Origin: JBFMFR01 sp040752025
GTDB lineage: Bacteria; Chloroflexota; Anaerolineae; Anaerolineales; UBA4823
DNA: 64,000 nt
NCBI GenBank assembly: GCA_040752025.1
Contig: JBFMFR010000001.1
Location: 62,001 to 126,000 of the forward strand
Direction: 5' to 3'
Shown here piece by piece: positions 60,840 through 64,000 of this stretch (positions within the stretch are counted from its first letter, which is position 1; every line of letters starts with the position of its first letter). The notes beneath the pieces are model-generated. The model worked only from the letters and a program-made list of their open reading frames with translations. It made no database searches and was not told the DNA's origin. The position numbers and the translations under genes are program-made.

Positions 60840-63257
60840 ATGTCTGAAGCTGCGGATGAATCTACCCCACTCCCCCTCGACCCCCAGGAGATTCTGAAAG
60901 ATTACCGCCTGGCTTACCAGAGCCGCCAGGCCAGCTACGTTGGCCGCCGCGAGGTGATGAGCGGCAAGGCCAAGTTCGGCATTTTCGGCGACGGCAAAGA
61001 GCTGCCGCAGTTGGCCATGGCCCATGCTTTCCGCAAGGGCGACTGGCGCTCGGGCTATTATCGCGACCAGACCTTCATGTTCGCTACGGGCATGTGCTCG
61101 ATTCAGGAGTTCTTCGCCCAACTCTACGCTCACGCCGATGTGCAGGCCGAGCCGGCCACCGCCGGGCGGGCCATGAACGCCCACTTCGCCACCCGCAGCC
61201 TCAACCCGGACGGCAGTTGGAAGGACCTCACCGCCCAATACAACTCGGCCCCCGATGTTTCACCGACCGCCTCACAGATGCCGCGCCTGGTAGGGCTGGC
61301 TTACGCCTCCAAGCTCTACCGCCAGCTCGACGAGTTGAAAACCTTCAGCCAGTTCTCCAAAGACGGCAACGAGGTGGCCTTCGCCACCATCGGCAACGCT
61401 TCCACCGCCGAAGGCATGTTCTGGGAGTCGGTCAACGCCGTGGGCGTGCTGCGCTGCCCGGCGATCCTGACCATCTACGATGACGGCTACGGCATCTCCG
61501 TCGCCAACGAGAGCCAGATCGCCAAGGAGAACATCTCCGAGCTGCTCATGGGCTTCCAGCGCCCGGCGGGCGCCTGCTGCGATGGCTTCGACATCTACAT
61601 CGTCAAGGGCTGGGACTACCCGGCCCTGCTCGACGCTTACCACAAGGCAGCCGCAGTGGCGCGCGACGAGCACATGCCTTCGATCGTGCACGTCTACGAG
61701 CTAACCCAGCCGCAGGGGCACTCCACCTCCGGCAGCCATGAGCGCTATAAGAGCAAAGAGCGCCTGGCGTGGGAGGCCGAGTTCGACTGCCTCAAGCAGT
61801 TCCGCCAATGGGTTATAACGCAGGGCATCGCCAGCGCCGAAGAACTGGAGCGCCTGGAAACCGAAGACCGTGAAATGGTTGAGGCTGCGCGCCAGCGCGC
61901 CTGGGAAGCTTACCTGGAGCCGATTCAGCAGGAGCGCCAGCAGGTGGCTGCGCTGCTGGAAGACCTGGCGGGGAGTTCGACCCAGTCCCAGGCGTTGAAG
62001 GAAATGATCGCCCGGCTGGGGGGCCTGGCGCAGCCCCTGCGCCGTGACCTGAGCGCCGCCGCCCACGCCGCCCTGGTGGCGGTGCGCCGCGAGCCCTCCC
62101 CGGCGCGCCAAACCCTGATCGCCTGGCAGGTGCAGTTACAAAACGACAGCCGGGAGCGCTTCGACACGTTCCTGTACAGCCCGTGGCCAGATTCGGCCAC
62201 GAAGGTCGCCGAGATCAAGCCGGTCTATTCCGAAAGCGCCCCGACTCTGTACGGCTTCGAGGTGTTGAACGCCGCCTTCGACGCCGCCCTGCAGCGCCAG
62301 CCGCGCCTGGTGGCCTTCGGCGAGGATGTCGGCCGGCTGGGGGACGTTAACCAGGGCATGCGCGGCCTGCAAGACAAACACGGCCTGCTGCGCGTGGCCG
62401 ACACCGGCATCCGCGAGGCCACCATCCTGGGGCAGGCCATCGGCATGGCGCTGCGCGGCCTGCGCCCGCTGGCCGAGATCCAATATTTAGATTACCTGCT
62501 CTACGCCCTGCAGTTGATGTCCGACGACCTGGCGACAATGCTGTGGCGCACAAAGGGTGGGCAGAAAGCGCCGGTGATCGTGCGCACGCGCGGTCACCGC
62601 CTGGAGGGCATCTGGCACTCCGGCTCGCTCATGGCGGGCATCATTAGCCTGGCGCGCGGCATGCACGTGCTGGTGCCGCGCGATATGACCCGGGCGGCCG
62701 GTTTCTACAACACGCTGCTGCGCGCCGAAGAGCCCGCCCTGGTGGTGGAAGTGCTCAACGGCTACCGCCTGCGCGAGCGCCTGCCGGATAACATCGGCGA
62801 ATTCACCGTGCCGCTGGGTGTGCCGGAGGTGCTGCGCCAGGGCCAGGACGTGACCCTGGTAACCTACGGAGCCTGCTGCCGGATCGTGATGGAAGCCGCC
62901 GAACAGCTCAGCCAGGTGAGCATCCAGGCCGAGGTGATCGACATGCAGTCGCTGCTGCCCTTCGACACCCGCGCCCTGATCTTGGAATCGCTCAAGAAGA
63001 CCGCACGCATCGTCTTCATCGACGAGGATGTGCCCGGCGGGACGAGCGCCTACATGCTGCAAGAAGTAATTGAAAAGCAAGGCGGCTACGCCTGGCTGGA
63101 TTCGCCGCCGCGCACTTTGCCAGGCAAACAGCACCGCCCGGCTTACGGCTCGGACGGCGATTACTGGTCCAAGCCGAACGCCGAAGAGATATTCGGGCTG
63201 GTATACGAGTTGATGCACGAAGTCGATCCCCACCAGTATCCACTATATGACCGGTAA
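60840..63257 (+). CDS. 2-oxo acid dehydrogenase E1, alpha and beta subunits fused
   Basis: 805 residues. The alpha half (about 1-400) holds the thiamin diphosphate region (ATIGNASTAEGMFWESVNA, DDGYGIS) and the loop GHSTSGSHERYKS. The beta half (about 465-805) starts ALQRQPRLVAFGEDVGRLGDVNQG and continues with ADTGIREATILGQAIG and DEDVPGGTSAYML. Fused E1 of this type decarboxylates pyruvate or branched-chain 2-oxo acids and passes the acyl group to the E2 lipoyl arm. Substrate cannot be fixed from sequence. The E2 gene follows 22 nt downstream. Confidence 0.9.
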   Translation: MSEAADESTPLPLDPQEILKDYRLAYQSRQASYVGRREVMSGKAKFGIFGDGKELPQLAMAHAFRKGDWRSGYYRDQTFMFATGMCSIQEFFAQLYAHADVQAEPATAGRAMNAHFATRSLNPDGSWKDLTAQYNSAPDVSPTASQMPRLVGLAYASKLYRQLDELKTFSQFSKDGNEVAFATIGNASTAEGMFWESVNAVGVLRCPAILTIYDDGYGISVANESQIAKENISELLMGFQRPAGACCDGFDIYIVKGWDYPALLDAYHKAAAVARDEHMPSIVHVYELTQPQGHSTSGSHERYKSKERLAWEAEFDCLKQFRQWVITQGIASAEELERLETEDREMVEAARQRAWEAYLEPIQQERQQVAALLEDLAGSSTQSQALKEMIARLGGLAQPLRRDLSAAAHAALVAVRREPSPARQTLIAWQVQLQNDSRERFDTFLYSPWPDSATKVAEIKPVYSESAPTLYGFEVLNAAFDAALQRQPRLVAFGEDVGRLGDVNQGMRGLQDKHGLLRVADTGIREATILGQAIGMALRGLRPLAEIQYLDYLLYALQLMSDDLATMLWRTKGGQKAPVIVRTRGHRLEGIWHSGSLMAGIISLARGMHVLVPRDMTRAAGFYNTLLRAEEPALVVEVLNGYRLRERLPDNIGEFTVPLGVPEVLRQGQDVTLVTYGACCRIVMEAAEQLSQVSIQAEVIDMQSLLPFDTRALILESLKKTARIVFIDEDVPGGTSAYMLQEVIEKQGGYAWLDSPPRTLPGKQHRPAYGSDGDYWSKPNAEEIFGLVYELMHEVDPHQYPLYDR

Positions 63258-63279
63258 AAAGCGTAACGGAGGCAGCAAG

Positions 63280-64000
63280 ATGGCAACACAGGTGGTTTTA
63301 CCGCAGTTTGGTGAATCGGTGAACGAGGGCACCATCACCAAATGGCTCAAAGCCAAAGGCGAGCGTGTCGAGCAGTACGAGCCGCTCCTGGAGGTCAACA
63401 CCGACAAGGTGGACACGGAAGTGCCCAGCCCGGCCTCCGGAGTGCTGCTGGAGATCCTGGTGCCGGAGGGCAGCACAGTCCAGGCCGGCACGCTCCTGGC
63501 CTGGATCGGCGAGGCCGGGACGGCGGTGGAAACGAGCGAAGCTACCCGGGTCGCACCCCCACCCCCCACCCAGGTATCCGCCCAACAGCCGCCCCCGGCG
63601 GCAGCCAGCCCGGCCCTCGGCGCCGGGCGCGACCGGCAGTTGGGCTTCATCTCGCCGGTGGTAGCCAGGCTGGCCAGCGAGCACAACATCGACCTGTTCC
63701 AGGTGCCGGGCAGCGGCCTGGGCGGGCGCATCACCAAGCGCGATGTGCTCGCTTACCTCGAGCAGCGCCCGGCGCAGACTGCGCCCGCTCCGGCAGTTCA
63801 GGCCGCACCCCAACCGGCAGTCCAGGCAGCCGTTTCGCCGCCAGCGGCCGCCAGCGCGCTTCCCGGCGAGGTGCTGCCGCTCACCCCGGTGCGCCGCGCC
63901 ATCGCTGAGCACATGCTGCACAGCAAGCACACCTCCCCGCACGTAACCACGATCATGGAAGCTGACCTGAGCCGGGTGATCGCTCACCGCCAGACGAACA
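63280..64000 (+). CDS. 2-oxo acid dehydrogenase E2 (dihydrolipoyl acyltransferase), N-terminal part
   Basis: Open to the right edge, 240 codons seen. ATG 63280 has GGAGG 7 nt upstream. Lipoyl domain (1-78) with the lipoylated Lys in VNTDKVDTEV, a Pro/Ala linker, a peripheral subunit-binding domain (ISPVVARLASEHNIDLFQV...GRITKRDVLAYLE), a second linker, and the start of the catalytic domain (LTPVRRAIAEHML). Works with the fused E1 just upstream. Confidence 0.93.
   Translation, partial: MATQVVLPQFGESVNEGTITKWLKAKGERVEQYEPLLEVNTDKVDTEVPSPASGVLLEILVPEGSTVQAGTLLAWIGEAGTAVETSEATRVAPPPPTQVSAQQPPPAAASPALGAGRDRQLGFISPVVARLASEHNIDLFQVPGSGLGGRITKRDVLAYLEQRPAQTAPAPAVQAAPQPAVQAAVSPPAAASALPGEVLPLTPVRRAIAEHMLHSKHTSPHVTTIMEADLSRVIAHRQTN

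Overview
The window looks like a chromosomal segment of a GC-rich bacterium, most likely a member of the Chloroflexota (Anaerolineae-like). Reasons are the Thr/Pro/Ala-rich linkers that tether SH3b, Ig-like and WD40 domains outside the membrane, the abundance of MglA- and Rab-like small GTPases with roadblock proteins, the fused E1 alpha/beta 2-oxo acid dehydrogenase, and very large PAS/GAF kinases. The assignment is inference. I see no rRNA, tRNA, CRISPR array, insertion sequence or prophage.

Layout. 0-4.7 kb: a Rab-like GTPase divergent from a class III nucleotide cyclase, a coiled-coil protein and a membrane-anchored SH3b protein. 4.7-8.9 kb (minus): a sulfur-carrier cysteine operon (moeZ, cysO-like, thioredoxin, DUF4395, JAMM protease, cysM) behind a consensus promoter and a long leader that folds into a compact hairpin structure. 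8.9-10.2 kb: a lysine 2,3-aminomutase family enzyme. 10.5-32 kb: a signalling island with a kinase-like protein whose ATPase domain is degenerate, response regulators, an MglA GTPase surrounded by five roadblock-domain proteins, an amidoligase-like protein with a class II glutamine amidotransferase and two beta-carbonic anhydrase homologues, then four large REC/PAS/GAF proteins.

32-44.4 kb: a lipoprotein, an M32 carboxypeptidase, a SerA-like dehydrogenase, a cutA gene broken by an amber codon, two AAA-type ATPases (one carrying TPRs, a membrane anchor and an external WD40 propeller), and a MacAB-type exporter. 44.7-56.3 kb: mostly housekeeping genes (gltD-like, gyrA, birA, rpsB-tsf-pyrH-frr-uppS-cdsA, and metK behind a SAM-I riboswitch). 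56.5-60.6 kb: an orphan HicB-like protein and a paralogous pair, CHAT-FGE and Ser/Thr kinase-FGE. 60.8-64 kb: E1 and the start of E2 of a 2-oxo acid dehydrogenase.

The most unusual points are the multi-roadblock MglA island with an internal translation start, the amidoligase/glutamine amidotransferase/carbonic anhydrase group, the structured leader of the cysteine operon, and the CHAT-FGE/kinase-FGE pair, whose lectin-fold ends differ sharply next to identical flanks and one of which is frameshifted in a G6/C6 run.
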